From Aptenodytes patagonicus (Eukaryota; Chordata; Aves; Sphenisciformes; Spheniscidae), in contig NC_134961.1 of assembly GCF_965638725.1 (NCBI RefSeq), positions 3,596,001-3,660,000 on the forward strand: a DNA stretch of 64,000 nt, written 5' to 3'. Shown here in pieces: positions 49,182-60,290 of this stretch. Each line of letters begins with the position of its first letter. Within the stretch, counting starts at the first letter, position 1. Made by a program: the position numbers and the translations under genes. The notes under the pieces were generated by a model. The model ran no database searches. It was not told the DNA's origin and was given only the letters and a program-made list of their open reading frames with translations.

Positions 49182-49289
49182 TTTAAGACACAGGTGTTTG
49201 GCATTTTGGAGACTGGATGTCCCAACAGGCTCGGCTCTCTGAATGGAAACATCCTTTAGTTTTTGATCCTGACAGAAATATTACAGACT
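49182..49289. repeat. Left copy of the ~107-bp direct repeat flanking a CR1 (target duplication)
   Basis: Matches 52601-52707 with about five differences and one single-base indel; the last 70 or so bases are identical. Read on the minus strand it contains an acceptor (AATATTTCTGTCAG) and an open stretch DQKLKDVSIQRAEPVG, a probable exon of the unidentified gene. Confidence 0.9.
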
Positions 49290-50345
49290 TCCCCTCAGAA
49301 GGGAATCGCCTATGACAATTACTCTCCTTTTTTTCTTAGCAGAGGCAGTCATAATGTGTGGGGCTGACTGCCTCACCCTAGGCAACCCCCTGGATGGACC
49401 TTCGTCTACATCCTCATTTGCCTGGCTCTCAAGTTCCAGGGCCCCATATCTGTTCTGTAAGGGCAACCGGGAAGGTGAGGGAGGCCGGGCGGGGGTTCGC
49501 CTGGCACCCCGAGCAGTGACATGTTTCCATTCCCCCCCATCGCTTAGGTCCCCTCCTTCTACGTGGTGGCAAGAGGGCAGGGGATCCTCTGCTTCTTGTG
49601 GAGCCTCCATCTGCTGCCTTTGCCTCAGGGATGGTAGGGTGCAGCTCCACCAATCTATCTCCCTCTCACACTCCCTGATACTCCTTAACCTTTCCACCTC
49701 CTCCTTCAGCTCTGCCACCAAGCTGAGCAGATCATCCACCTGGTCACACCACACACAGGTGTTGTCTCTGTTGCCCTCCGGTACAAGTGACAGGCTCAGG
49801 CACTCCCTACAGCCAGAGACCTGGACAGCTGTACGCTTGCGTGAGGGCTCCGTCTGGGTCGCCACATTCCTTCTGGCGACGGCTTTCGGCCAAGTGGAAA
49901 CCATAGCTGGTCCTCTTCTGGGAGGGCGATGACTACTAGTTGAGTTGGCCTCTAGAGCCAGGAGGGGGACTGCGCCCTGCCCGCTCGCCTTCCCTGCACG
50001 CCCTCCCTTGTGAACTGCCACTCAAACTGCTGTGCCACGCCCTTCTGACGCGCCACGCCCTGTTTGCCCACCCTGTTCGCCGCACTCCGGGTCGCTCGCG
50101 CTCCCTGGGGGCTGCTCTTGTATGTGAGGGGGTTTGGCTGCCATCCCTCTTGTCCCCACCCATGCTGAGTCAGAGCTGCCACTCATCAGGAGCTCCCTCC
50201 TCCGGCTTGGGGCGGGGAGGCTGGGGCACCCTCTCACTCCCTGCGCTTTTGCCTTCATAGGTTTTGCCGCAGTTTTGCCACTTTAGGAAGGGTCCCCTGG
50301 CGCGATCCTCCGCTCCGGAGCCCTTCGCCTCAGTGGCTTTGCTGG
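49290..50345 (-). mobile_element. Inverted 5' part of CR1 insertion (ORF1)
   Basis: On the minus strand a 246-codon frame (50021-49281) encodes CR1 ORF1. It has an N-terminal basic/Pro region, a Cys-rich part (CRECLSL...CVWCDQ) followed by a coiled coil (LLSLVAELKEEVERLRSI), then KKKRRVIVIGDSLLRG, the start of the esterase-like domain, where it is cut at the target-duplication edge. It is oriented opposite to the ORF2 part that follows at 50345, and GC-rich 5' UTR sequence lies next to the junction. Confidence 0.88.
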
Positions 50346-52600
50346 AATCCGGGAGGTTCCTGGAATGCATCGATGATAACTTCCTTCTCCAAGTGGTAGA
50401 GGAGCCAACGAGGAGAAGTGCTATGCTGGACCTTGTTCTCACCAACAAGGAGGGGCTGGTGGGGAATGTGAAGCTCAAGGGCAGCCTATGCTGCAGTGAC
50501 CATGAAATGGTGGAGTTCAAGATACCCAGGGCACCGAGGAGGGTGCACAGCAAGCTCACTACCCTGGACCTCAGGAGAGCAGACTTTGGCCTCTTCAGGG
50601 ATCTGCTTGGTAGAGTACCATGGGACAAAGCCCTGGAGGGAAGAGGGGCCCAAGAAAGCTGGGTAATATTCAAGGATCACCTCCTTCAAGCTCAGGAGCG
50701 ATGCATCCCAACAAAGAGGAAGTCGGGCAAAAACGCCAGGAGGCCTGCATGGATGAACAAGGAGCTCCTGGACACACTCAAACACAAAAAGGAAGCCTAC
50801 AGAGGGTGGAAGCAAGGACAGGGAGCCTGGGAGGAATACAGAGAAATTGTCCGAGCAGCCAGGGATCAGGTGAGGAAAGCTAGAGCCCTGATAGAATTAA
50901 ATCTGGCCAGGGACGTCAGGGGCAACAAGAAAAGATTCTATAGGTATGTCAGGGATAAAAAGAAGATGAGGGAAAACGTGGGCCCTCTCCAGAAGGAAAT
51001 GGGAGACCTGGTTACCTGGGATATGGAGAAGGCGGAGGTACTCAATGACTTTTTTGCCTCGGTCTTCACCGGTAAGTGCTTGAGCCTCCCTGCCCAAGCC
51101 ACAGAAGGCAAAGGCGGGGACTGGGAGAATGAAGAGCCGCCCACTGTGGGAGAACTTCAGGTTCGAGACCATCTAAGGCACCTGAAGGTGCACAAGTCCA
51201 TGGGACCCGATGAGATCCATCCGCGGGTCCTGAAGGAAGTCAGTCTCACCTCTGTGCCTGGGAAGATCATGGAACAGATCATCCTGGAAGCTATGCTAAG
51301 GCACATGGAGGACAGGGAGGTGATTCGAGACAGCCAGCATGGCTTCACCAAGGGCAAGTCCTGCCTGACTAACCTAGTGGCTTTCTATGATGGAGTGACT
51401 ACCTCAGCGGACACGGGAAGGGCTACAGATGGCGTCTATCTGGACCTCTGTAAGGCCTTTGACACAGTCCCCCACAACATCCTTCTCTCTAAACTGGAGA
51501 GGTATGGATTTGATGGGTGGACTCTCCGGTGGGTGAGGAATTGGTTAGATGGTCACATCCAGAGGGCAGTGGTCAACAGCTCAATGTCCAGATGGAGATT
51601 GGTGACAAGTGGCGTCCCGCAGGGGTCCCTATTGGGACCGATACTGTTTAATATCTTCATCAGTGACACAGACAGTGGGATCGAGTCCACCCTCAGCAAG
51701 TTTGCAGATGACACCAAGCTGTGTGGTGCGGTCGACATGCCAGAGGGACAGGATGCCATCCAGAGGGACCTCGACAAGCTCAAGAAGTGGGCCCTTGGGA
51801 ACCTCATGAGGTTTAACAAGGCCAAGTGCAAGGTCCTGCACCTGGGTCTGGGCAACCCCCAGTATCAGTACAGGCTGGGGGATGAAGGGATTGAGAGCAG
51901 CCCTGCCGAGAAGGACTTGGGGGTACTGGTGGACGAAAAGCTGTGAAAAGTGAGCCAGCAATGTGCGCTCGCAGCCCAGAAGGCCAACCGTATCCTGGGC
52001 TGCATCCAAAGAAGCGTGGCCAGCAGGTCGAGGGAGGGGATTCTGCGCCTCTACTCTGCTCTGGTGAGTCCCCACCTGGAGCACTGCGTCCAGCTCTGGA
52101 GCCCTCAGCATAAGAAAGGCACGGACCTGTTGGAGCGGGTCCAGAGGAGGGTCACAAAAATGATCAGGGGGATGGAACACCCCTCCTATGAAGAAAGGCT
52201 GAGAGAGGTGGGGTTGTTCAGCCTAGAGAAGGAGGCCTAAGGCTTTGGGGAGACCTTATTGCAGCCTATCAGTACTTAAAGGGGGCTTATAAAAAAGATG
52301 GCGGCAAACTCTTTAGCAGGGCCTGTTGTGACAGGACAAGGGGGAATGGCTTTAAACTAAAGGGGGGAAGATTTAGACTAGATATAAGGAAGAAATTTTT
52401 TATGCTGAGGGTAGTGAAACACTGGCCCAGGTTGCCCAGAGAAGTGGTGGATGCCCCATCCCTGGAAAGATTCAAGGTCAGGTTGGACGGAGCTCTGAGC
52501 AACCTGATCTTGTTGAGGATGTCCCTGCCCACAGCAAGGGGGTTGGACTAGATGACCTTTAAAGGTCCCTTCCAACCCAAACTATTCTATGATTCTGTGA
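50346..52600 (+). mobile_element. CR1 LINE ORF2 and 3' end (direct part of the 5'-inverted insertion)
   Basis: A long open frame (to 51946) starts inside the endonuclease ([43 protein letters not shown]). It runs through the linker ([15 protein letters not shown]) into the reverse transcriptase ([79 protein letters not shown]). A segment between HPRVLKEV and SLTSVPGKI is missing compared with the copy at 24500. An in-frame TGA follows KL near 51945, and a frameshift at about 52235 breaks the end. The CR1 tail is ATTCTATGATTCTGTGATT at 52583-52600. It is closely related to the copy at 39213-41700 and not functional. Confidence 0.93.
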
Positions 52601-52707
52601 TTTAACACACAGGGTTTGGCACTTTGGAGACTGGAGCTCCCAACAGGCTCGGCTCTCTGAATGGAAACATCCTTTAGTTTTTGATCCTGACAGAAATATT
52701 ACAGACT
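52601..52707. repeat. Right copy of the ~107-bp direct repeat flanking the CR1
   Basis: See the left copy at 49182-49289. In this copy the open stretch on the minus strand reads the same up to PVG, then differs (SSSLQSAKPC), and the acceptor is kept. Confidence 0.9.
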
Positions 52708-54188
52708 GCCCCCATCTCTACTTTGCAGTTGCCTGAAGCATTTGTTTGTCCATGACCAGTTCTCTTCCATGCTTACAAACTACGTTTAATCTGCAGAACA
52801 GTCAGTACTACAAACTGGCAGCCAAAGGCCTCTTCTCTCAAAGATGTGACAACTGCAGTGAGAGACAACACAGGTACCACGACCAGCCTTCTGGTCTGGG
52901 TCAGGTTTTAGAAAGCAAGGTCTTCTGAACCTCTGCTTTCCAGCTGCCACCAACAGCTGGAGAAAGGGTCTGGTTTTGATCAGCTGGATGATCAATGCTA
53001 ACTACCACAACCCAGTACAGGATGTTACACCTCAGGCTTCAGATTTTGAGCCCAACCCCAAGGCCGGAATAACCTCTCTCCTGCCATTGGGCTGACTGCA
53101 GTATCGCACATCCCCTGGCTTCTCAAGATCTTCCCCAGCAGTCTCCTCCTGGCCACTCTGCTATAAGCCGCTATATGGTCTCAGGGAACCATAGTCTGGA
53201 TCCACCCTGGCACCTCCTGCCAAGGAGGATGCAGAGATGCTCTCCCAGCACACTGTGCTCCTCTCACCTGCTCTGGTCTCTCTGCATTGTCCTTTCCTCA
53301 TCTCCAGACACCGGTTTTGACCTTCATTCAGATCTCCACTGCTTGTCAAATTCCCCCGTTTCGAGGAAATCAACAAGATGACCACATCCTCCTGACTCGA
53401 AGATGACACGAACTCCTGACCCTTGTCTCTCACGGGAACTTTGGTCTGGCAACCAATACAGAAGATGGCAGTGTGATCACAAAAACATCAAGGTTTGCCC
53501 CACAGGTAGGTGGGATGAGATTTGCTGTTGTTCTGCAGGGAAGCACAGCACAAAGAAAACCTGGTGAGCTTTAAGCATTAACAACTTTACTGGGCTTTCG
53601 CTGCCTTCTGCAGACCTCTCGCCTGTTAACATGCCAAACTTTCCACCCCCTGGGTTCTGAGACGGCTTATTTTGGCTGGGACTAGAGCATCAGTTAACAC
53701 CTGCACTGCCAAACCCTCATAGACCTTTCTGTGCTCCTCAGCTCCGTACCACTGTACCCTGTGGGAAGTGAGGCTCAGGGGGAGCAGTGCTGCACAGATA
53801 TGTGCTGAAAGGCAGCGCAATGGGAATATATATATGAGACTGGTGGGGGAAAGGTCAAGTATCGACACTGGGAAACGTGATGCCAGTTCAGCGTCTGCAG
53901 CAGGATCCGGGCAGCCACAGAACTGAGCAGCAACTCTCTTTGGAGACCGTGAAGCAACAGTTACCCTCACTCCCACAACGCGCTCTAGATGACATCCCAC
54001 TTCTCGCATCCTTGCCCTCCCTTTCCGCTCCAGCTTTCCAGACTGTGGGAGTCGTCCTCCGAGGGCAAGGCAAGAGAAAGTGCCCCTTGCTGAACCGCCA
54101 CCATTTCCTCCACTGAAACCACCCGGGGTCTGCACGCAAGGACATATGGCAGTGGCAGCAGTTCACTCCCGTTCTGCTCCCCACGTAC
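52708..54188. other. Intron-like, no certain exon
   Basis: A minus-strand open stretch at 52786-52995 (FERRGLWLPVCSTDC after CTCACTGCAG) might contain an exon, but no family or donor confirms it. A small TATATATATG run is at 53828-53837. No repeat family was recognised. Confidence 0.3.
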
Positions 54189-54311
54189 CCCTTTGATGAC
54201 TTGAATGAAGTCTGCTCCCACGATCTTCCTCGTGCCCACACCAGCCGCCTCAAAGAAGTTGACTATCGGCCACTTCTGTTTGCACAGGAGGTTATGCAGC
54301 CTGACAAGATC
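54189..54311 (-). CDS. Candidate exon, EF-hand-like module, unidentified gene
   Basis: A 123-bp, phase 0-0 exon on the minus strand between TGCACCCCAG and GGG|GTACGT. Its 41 codons (LVRLHNLLCKQKWPIVNFFE, then AAGVGTRKIVGADFIQVIKG) have the helix-loop-helix plan of an EF-hand (helix ending NFFE, loop, then V..ADFI..IK). The loop lacks the usual Asp/Asn calcium ligands, so calcium binding is doubtful. Strict frame, clean splice sites and codon-sized length make a true exon likely; the family is uncertain. Confidence 0.45.
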
Positions 54312-54415
54312 CTGGGGTGCACAAAGAAGGGGGGCGCCGCCCTTCCCCCAGGGCCGACGGCTCTCTGGTGGTGAGCACTGGGAAAGGTTAGAAAACACCC
54401 TGGGAGCACCCTTAC

Positions 54416-54560
54416 CCAGAGTCACTGTGCCAGGAGGGCTGACACCGTCTGGGGTAAAGCAGCGTAACTCGACTGATCTGTTCTTCTCTCTCCAGTCTTC
54501 CCTTTCTCCTGAGGGATTCCGTCGGCAGGGTTTGCTCCCGAGTTCCTGCAGGTGCAAACA
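54416..54560 (-). other. Candidate upstream exon of the same gene
   Basis: A minus-strand open stretch after CCTGCAG (QELGSKPCRRNPSGE, then ELRCFTPDGVSPPGTVTL) ends at donor CTGG|GTAAGG (54415). The next candidate exon (54311) is only 104 bp away and the phases do not agree, so the boundaries are tentative. Confidence 0.3.
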
Positions 54561-55849
54561 GAAACCCTTCTCTTATGGCCTAGGAACTAACTCGCCCAGG
54601 AGCTGTTTTTCAGAAAGGACTACGGTTACTTGTCTGACATAAGCAATGCCCAAACAGAGTTGCTGATGCCCCTCCTGAGGACAGGGATGCAAACAGGGAT
54701 TGCTAAGACTCAGAGTAACTCCCACCACTTAAGAACCCACAACAGGCAACGGAATGTGAAAATGAGCACAAAGTCTTTTCAGAATCACCATCTCTTTCTT
54801 TTTCATGTCCCTATTTTCCTCACCACGGGGAGGAAACACAGGCTCTGCAGCCCCTGCTGTCAAATACGGGTCTGCGGGACACGGGGGAGAAGAAAGTAGA
54901 GAGACCTGAGCAGGGAATTTTCAAATCTGTGAAGAATCAAGTAGAAACAGTTGCAAAGTGTAGCATCAATTTACAGAGATTTAAACTTGATGGAGCCGAC
55001 TAGTAGAAGTGAGTATGACAGAACTGGAGGAGAGGACTGCAATCAAAAGGGTAAGCAACGCAGGCAGCTCTAACTGCACATTTTCACCTGATTGCCTTAA
55101 ACAAAACAGGCTTGGGATGCCGATTGCCCACTTCACCCTGGAATAGTCCCATTCCTTGTCTGAAAGCTGCTGTGCGCCTGGCTGAGCACACAAGGAGCTA
55201 TCAGAGCTAAACGCTGTACTTTCCTTGGTGAAGTTTCCTTGGCAAAAATACTTTTTTTTTTTTAAAAAGTTACTTCAAGAACCAGGAAGAAAAAAAAATC
55301 CCCGACTGGATTTTCCAGTTCCCGGACTGGAACTTTCCAGCCGTGATAAAACCATCTGTACCCCCATTTCCCAAAAGCCGGCAGCACAGCATGGGTGTGG
55401 GGAAAGGCGCGTATCAGACCTTGGGGCCGAGAGAGGGGCACAAGCATCTGCCAAGGGAGCTGCATCCAACCAGGAGCGCTCCCCACTTGCTTCTCGGACA
55501 ACAAAGCCCTGGAGCGTGCTCCCACCAGGAGGAGGAAACAACTTCCATGTCTGGAAATCCCCATTTATGAAAGGCTGTCAACAGAGATGGGGTTGTCCAT
55601 GAGCACGCAACCCACATGAAGGCCTGGGGACAGCAAAGGCACCCTGTCTGTCCCCACCAGAGCATGCCTGCTCCAAAGCTTGGAGCCGCCTGTCAGAGAG
55701 GAGGCCACTCTACCTTCCCCTGGCCTGCGGACACAAAACGCTGACCTCCAGCTGCCAGGGCTGGGGCTGGCAACCCTCGGGGCAGCAGCAGGACCCTGGC
55801 TGTGGGGCTGTCCCTGGGGCTGAGCGCTCGGGCCCAGGGCTGCTGAACT
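54561..55849. other. No certain gene feature
   Basis: Intron-like sequence with a T/A run at 55251-55266 and an A run at 55289-55297. GC rises toward the CpG island. Confidence 0.3.
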
Positions 55850-56300
55850 GGGCCATGGCAGGGCCTGTGGGTGATGAGGTCTCCAGGTCCCTCCCCGCAG
55901 GCCCATCCACACTGGGAGATACCCGCTCCTCCTCCTGCAGCACCCCTGGCCCTGGCCCTGGCCCTGGCCCCGGCCCTGGCCCTGGCCCTGGTCCCCCCCT
56001 CGCCCCGGTTGCCCCCGGCCCGTGTCTCACCTTTTCCCCTCAGGCCCCTCGGCCTCTGCCCCCTCCGGCCCCGCCCCAGGCCGGCTGTGACTCACAGGCC
56101 GCCTCCGCCTCCGCTGATTGGCTCAGCCGTGGCCAATGGCACGGCCGTTGCTGGGCGGGCACAGGCAGCCCGGGTCTCTCCTGACAGAGCTGCCCTGTGC
56201 CCGCTGCCCCCCGGCGCCGCAGCTCTCTCCTCAGCCAGCCGGGACACTGGGCCTGCGGAGAGACGGCCTTCAGGAAGGGCCATTGCAGCGGGAGCTGTTC
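55850..56300. promoter_or_regulatory. CpG island promoter with AP-1 and CCAAT motifs
   Basis: GC-rich, CpG-dense region. TGACTCA (AP-1 consensus) is at 56088-56094, ATTGG (inverted CCAAT) at 56117-56121 and CCAAT at 56133-56137, with a GC box CCCCGCCCC just upstream. It lies at the 5' side of the candidate minus-strand exons and could be that gene's promoter, possibly bidirectional. Confidence 0.5.
55942..55996. repeat. (CCCTGG)n hexanucleotide repeat
   Basis: Eight to nine units of CCCTGG with one CCCCGG variant inside the CpG island. It is responsible for the Gly-Pro runs in overlapping open frames. Confidence 0.9.
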
Positions 56301-57245
56301 TCTCATCAGCGCAAGGTGTGTGCACAGCTCTGCCGTCCCTAAGTACTCTCATGGGGTTGGGGCCTGCTCGGGGAGGGAGGGGAGGGAAAGGGAAAGGGGG
56401 AAGGAGAGGGGGCATGACAGGAGGGGAGGGGAGGAGAAAGGAGGGGAGCTGCCCTGGATTTGCTCTGGATCGGCAAGTCTTTCCAAAAATGCGGGTCTGT
56501 CTGTGCTGCCAACCACAGCCCTGGGCAGGAGGGGCTGCGTGACGGGAGCTGCTCGCATCAGCCAGGCCAGCACCTGGCAGGAGGCAGGGCTCTGTCCTCA
56601 GTCCCGCCGCCTGTGCTGAGCCCAGCACCCAGGGCCTCCCTCAGGCCTCGCCTTCCCCCGGGCGGTGAGGAGGAGAGCCGCCCTGTGCTGGTGTGGCCCA
56701 GGGCATCCTCCTGTTTCCAGAAGGATGGATGGAGCCCCCATCACTCTCCCCACGGGGGCTGACCACTGTCCTTCAGTTCTGTCCCTGGGGCTCCCCGGCA
56801 CTGGCAGGCCCCACAGAGCTTCAGGGCCAAGCAAATGCCGGGGTGCCAGGGGCTCCTGGGGCTCAGGGCAGCTTCGGGCATCTCTGAAGCCGAGGTGCGG
56901 CTGCCCCTTTGCTTCTGCAGCTGCCGTTGTTTGCTACCCCCTTAGTGGTCAAAACTGTTTCTCTTCATGGCACATGGGCTGGACAGAAGCCACTTCCCTG
57001 TTAGTCTGGGAGGACTTCAGGGAAATGAGGAAGTCACAGCATGCATGCAGGTATGAGGAGAGTGAAAAGGAGCCGTGTCAAGGATTTTCTGCAGTTTCAG
57101 ATCTCAACTCAGACATTTGTGTGCATCCCAGCACCAAAGTCAGCTTTTTTCCCTCCGAGCTGCACAGCTTTTCCCCAGCAAAAGTGAGTTGGGCTGAGCT
57201 GGCCTTTGGGATAACTCGACTCCTTCCTTTCTGAATTTCCCTTTT
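56301..57245. other. CpG-island flank, no recognised gene
   Basis: GGGGAGGGGA-type purine-rich tract at 56373-56445. Open frames overlap on both strands. No family is recognised. Confidence 0.3.
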
Positions 57246-57305
57246 TTCCAGCAATTTCTTTCTTTCTTTCTTTCTCCCCCCTTCCCTTCCCCCCCCCCCC
57301 CCCCC
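57246..57305. repeat. (TTTC)n microsatellite and poly-C run
   Basis: Five to six TTTC units at about 57255-57275, then C-rich sequence ending in a run of about 15 C before CAG. Confidence 0.9.
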
Positions 57306-57440
57306 AGTTCCATCCTATTTCAAAGGTAATTATGATTTGACTTTCTGGACAGATCATCGAGTAGGTAGACACAGGATATAAGTATAGGCTGGTCTAGACC
57401 TCCAGAGCTGTAGGCTGAGCTATTCTGCCTTTAAAGGCTT

Positions 57441-57640
57441 NNNNNNNNNNNNNNNNNNNNNNNNNNNNNNNNNNNNNNNNNNNNNNNNNNNNNNNNNNNN
57501 NNNNNNNNNNNNNNNNNNNNNNNNNNNNNNNNNNNNNNNNNNNNNNNNNNNNNNNNNNNNNNNNNNNNNNNNNNNNNNNNNNNNNNNNNNNNNNNNNNNN
57601 NNNNNNNNNNNNNNNNNNNNNNNNNNNNNNNNNNNNNNNN
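57441..57640. other. Assembly gap, exactly 200 N
   Basis: A round-number gap is a scaffolding placeholder. True distance, orientation and even adjacency of the two sides are unknown. Confidence 0.99.
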
Positions 57641-60149
57641 CCCCCGACACGGCGCAGCAGCCACTCGCGTCCCCCCCGACACGGGGCAGCAGCCACTCGC
57701 GTCCCCCCCCCCCCACGGGGCAGCAGCCACTCGCGTCCCCCCCCCCCCCCACGGGGCAGCAGCCACTCGCGTCCCACCCCCCCCACGGGGCAGCAGCCAC
57801 TCGCGTCCCCCTCGGCACGGTGCAGCAGCCACTCGCGTCCCCCCCCGACACGGTGCAGCAGCCACTCGCGTCCCCCCCGACACGGTGCAGCAGCCAGTTG
57901 CGACCCCCAGACACGGTGCAGTAGCCGCTTGCGTCCCCCCCGACACAGGGCAGCACCCCCTCGCATCCCCCCCGAACATAGTGCAGCAGCCACTCGCATC
58001 CCCCCCGAACACGGCGCAGCAGCCAGTTGCGACCCCCCCCGACACGGTGCAGCAGCCGCTCGCGTCCCCCCTGACACGGGGCAGCAGCCGCTCGCGTCCC
58101 CCCCGACACGGGGCAGCAGCCAGTTACAACCCCCCCAACACAGGGCAGCACCCGCTCGCGTCCCCCCCGACACGGGGCAGCAGCCACTCGCGTGCCCCCC
58201 GAACACGGCGCAGCAGCCACTCGCGTCCCCCCCGAACACGGCGCAGCAGCCAGTTGCGACCCCCCAGACACGGGGCAGCAGCCGCTCGCGTCCCCCCCGA
58301 CACGGGGCAGCAGCCAGTTATAACCCCCCCCCGACACGGGGCAGCAGCCACTCGCGTCCCCCCCCAAACACGGAGCAGCACCCGCTCGCGTCCCCCCCGA
58401 CGCGGGGCAGCAGCCACTCGCGTGCCCCCCGAATACGGCGCAGCAGCCACTCGCGTGCCCCCCGAACACGGCGCAGCAGCCAGTTGCGACCCCCCAGACA
58501 CGGGGCAGCAGCCGCTCGCGTCCCCCCCGACACGGGGCAGCAGCCAGTTACAACCCCCCCCGACACGGGGCAGCAGCCACTCGCGTCCCCCCCCAGACAC
58601 GGGGCAGCACCCACTCGCGTCCCCCCCGACACGGGGCAGCAGCCAGTTGTGACCCCCCAGACACGGTGCAGCAGCCACTCACGTCCCCCCAAACACGGTG
58701 CAGCAGCCAGTTGCGACCCCCCCCCGACACACTGGAGCAGCCACTCGCATCTCCCTGACACGGCGCAGCACCCACTCGCATCCCCCCCCAAACACAGTGC
58801 AGCAGCCACTCGCGTCCCCCCCGACACGGTGCAGCAGCCAGTTGTGACCCCCCAGACACGGTGCAGCAGCCGCTCGCGTCCCCCCTGACACGGGGCAGCA
58901 GCCACTCGCGTCCCCCCCGACACGGTGCAGCAGCCGCTCGCGTCCCCCCCCGACACGGTGCAGCAGCCGCTCGCGTCCCCCCCGACACGGTGCAGCAGCC
59001 GCTCGCGTCCCCCCCGACACGGGGCAGCAGCCGCTCGCGTTCCCCCCCCCCCACACGGTGCAGCAGCTACTCGCGTCCCACCCGACACGGTGCAGCAGCC
59101 ACTCGCGTCCCCCCCGACACGGTGCAGCAGCCACTCGCGTCCCCCCGACACGGTGCAGCAGCCACTCGCGTCCCCCCCGACACGCTGCAGCAGCCACTCG
59201 CGTCCCCCCGACACGGTGCAGCAGCCACTCGCGTCCCCCTCGGCACGGTGCAGCAGCCACTCGCGTCCCCCTCGGCACGGTGCAGCAGCCACTCGCGTCC
59301 CCCTCGGCACGGTGTAGCAGCCACTCGTGTCCCCCCCGACACGGTGCAGCAGCCAGTTGCGACCCCCAGACACGGTGCAGTAGCCGCTCGTGTCCCCCCC
59401 CCGAACACGGTGCAGCAGCCGCTCACGTCCCGCCCCAACACAGGGCAGCACCCCCTCGCATCCCCCCCGAACATAGTGCAGCAGCCACTCGCATCCCCCC
59501 GAACACGGCGCAGCAGCCAGTTGCGACCCCCCAGACACGGTGCAGCAGCCGCTCGCATCCCCCCTGACACGGTGCAGCAGCCACTCGCGTTCCCCCCCAA
59601 ACACGGAGCAGCACCCACTCGCGTCCCCCCCGACACGGTGCAGCAGCCAGTTGTGACCCCCCAGACACGGTGCAGCAGCCACTCACGTCCCCCCCCGACA
59701 CGGTGCAGCAGCCAGTTGCGACCCCCCCCCGACACACTGGAGCAGCCACTCGCATCTCCCTGACACGGCGCAGCACCCACTCGTGTCCCCCCCCAAACAC
59801 AGTGCAGCAGCCACTCGCGTCCCCCCCGACACGGTGCAGCAGCCAGTTGTGACCCCCCAGACACGGTGCAGCAGCCGCTCGCGTCCCCCCTGACACGGGG
59901 CAGCAGCCACTCGTGTCCCCCCCCAAACACGGTGAAGCAGCCACTCTCGTCCTCCCCGAACATGGTGCGGCAACCACTCTCGTCCCACCCCAACACAGGA
60001 CAGCAGCCAGTTGTGACCGCCCCAGACACGGTGCAGCACCCACTCCTGTCCCCCCCGACACAGTGCAGCACCCACTCGCGTCCCCCCCAAACACGGGGCA
60101 GCACCCACTCGCGTCCCCCCCAAACATGGTGCAGCACCAACTCGCCTCC

Positions 60150-60290
60150 CCAAAATATACCAGGACGAGCTCCCTTCTCCCCAGAAGACAACAGCAGCAG
60201 CTCTCCTCCCCCAAACACAGCAGCAACTAAAACCAAAAACAGAGCAACAACTCTTCCCCCACACCAGAACACTAACACTCGTGTCCCCCC
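60150..60290. repeat. AT-richer insert in the satellite, copy 1
   Basis: Starts CAAAATATACCAGGACGAGC and includes AACACAGCAGCAACTAAAAC and ACACCAGAACACTAACACTC. It has no C-run/GACACGG unit structure. It recurs at 63360-63500 and 63725-63860. Confidence 0.9.

Noticed and set aside
49312..49932. 206-codon plus-strand frame opposite CR1 ORF1
   Set aside because: It is the antisense shadow of the inverted ORF1, which has the coiled coil and the GDSLLRG motif.
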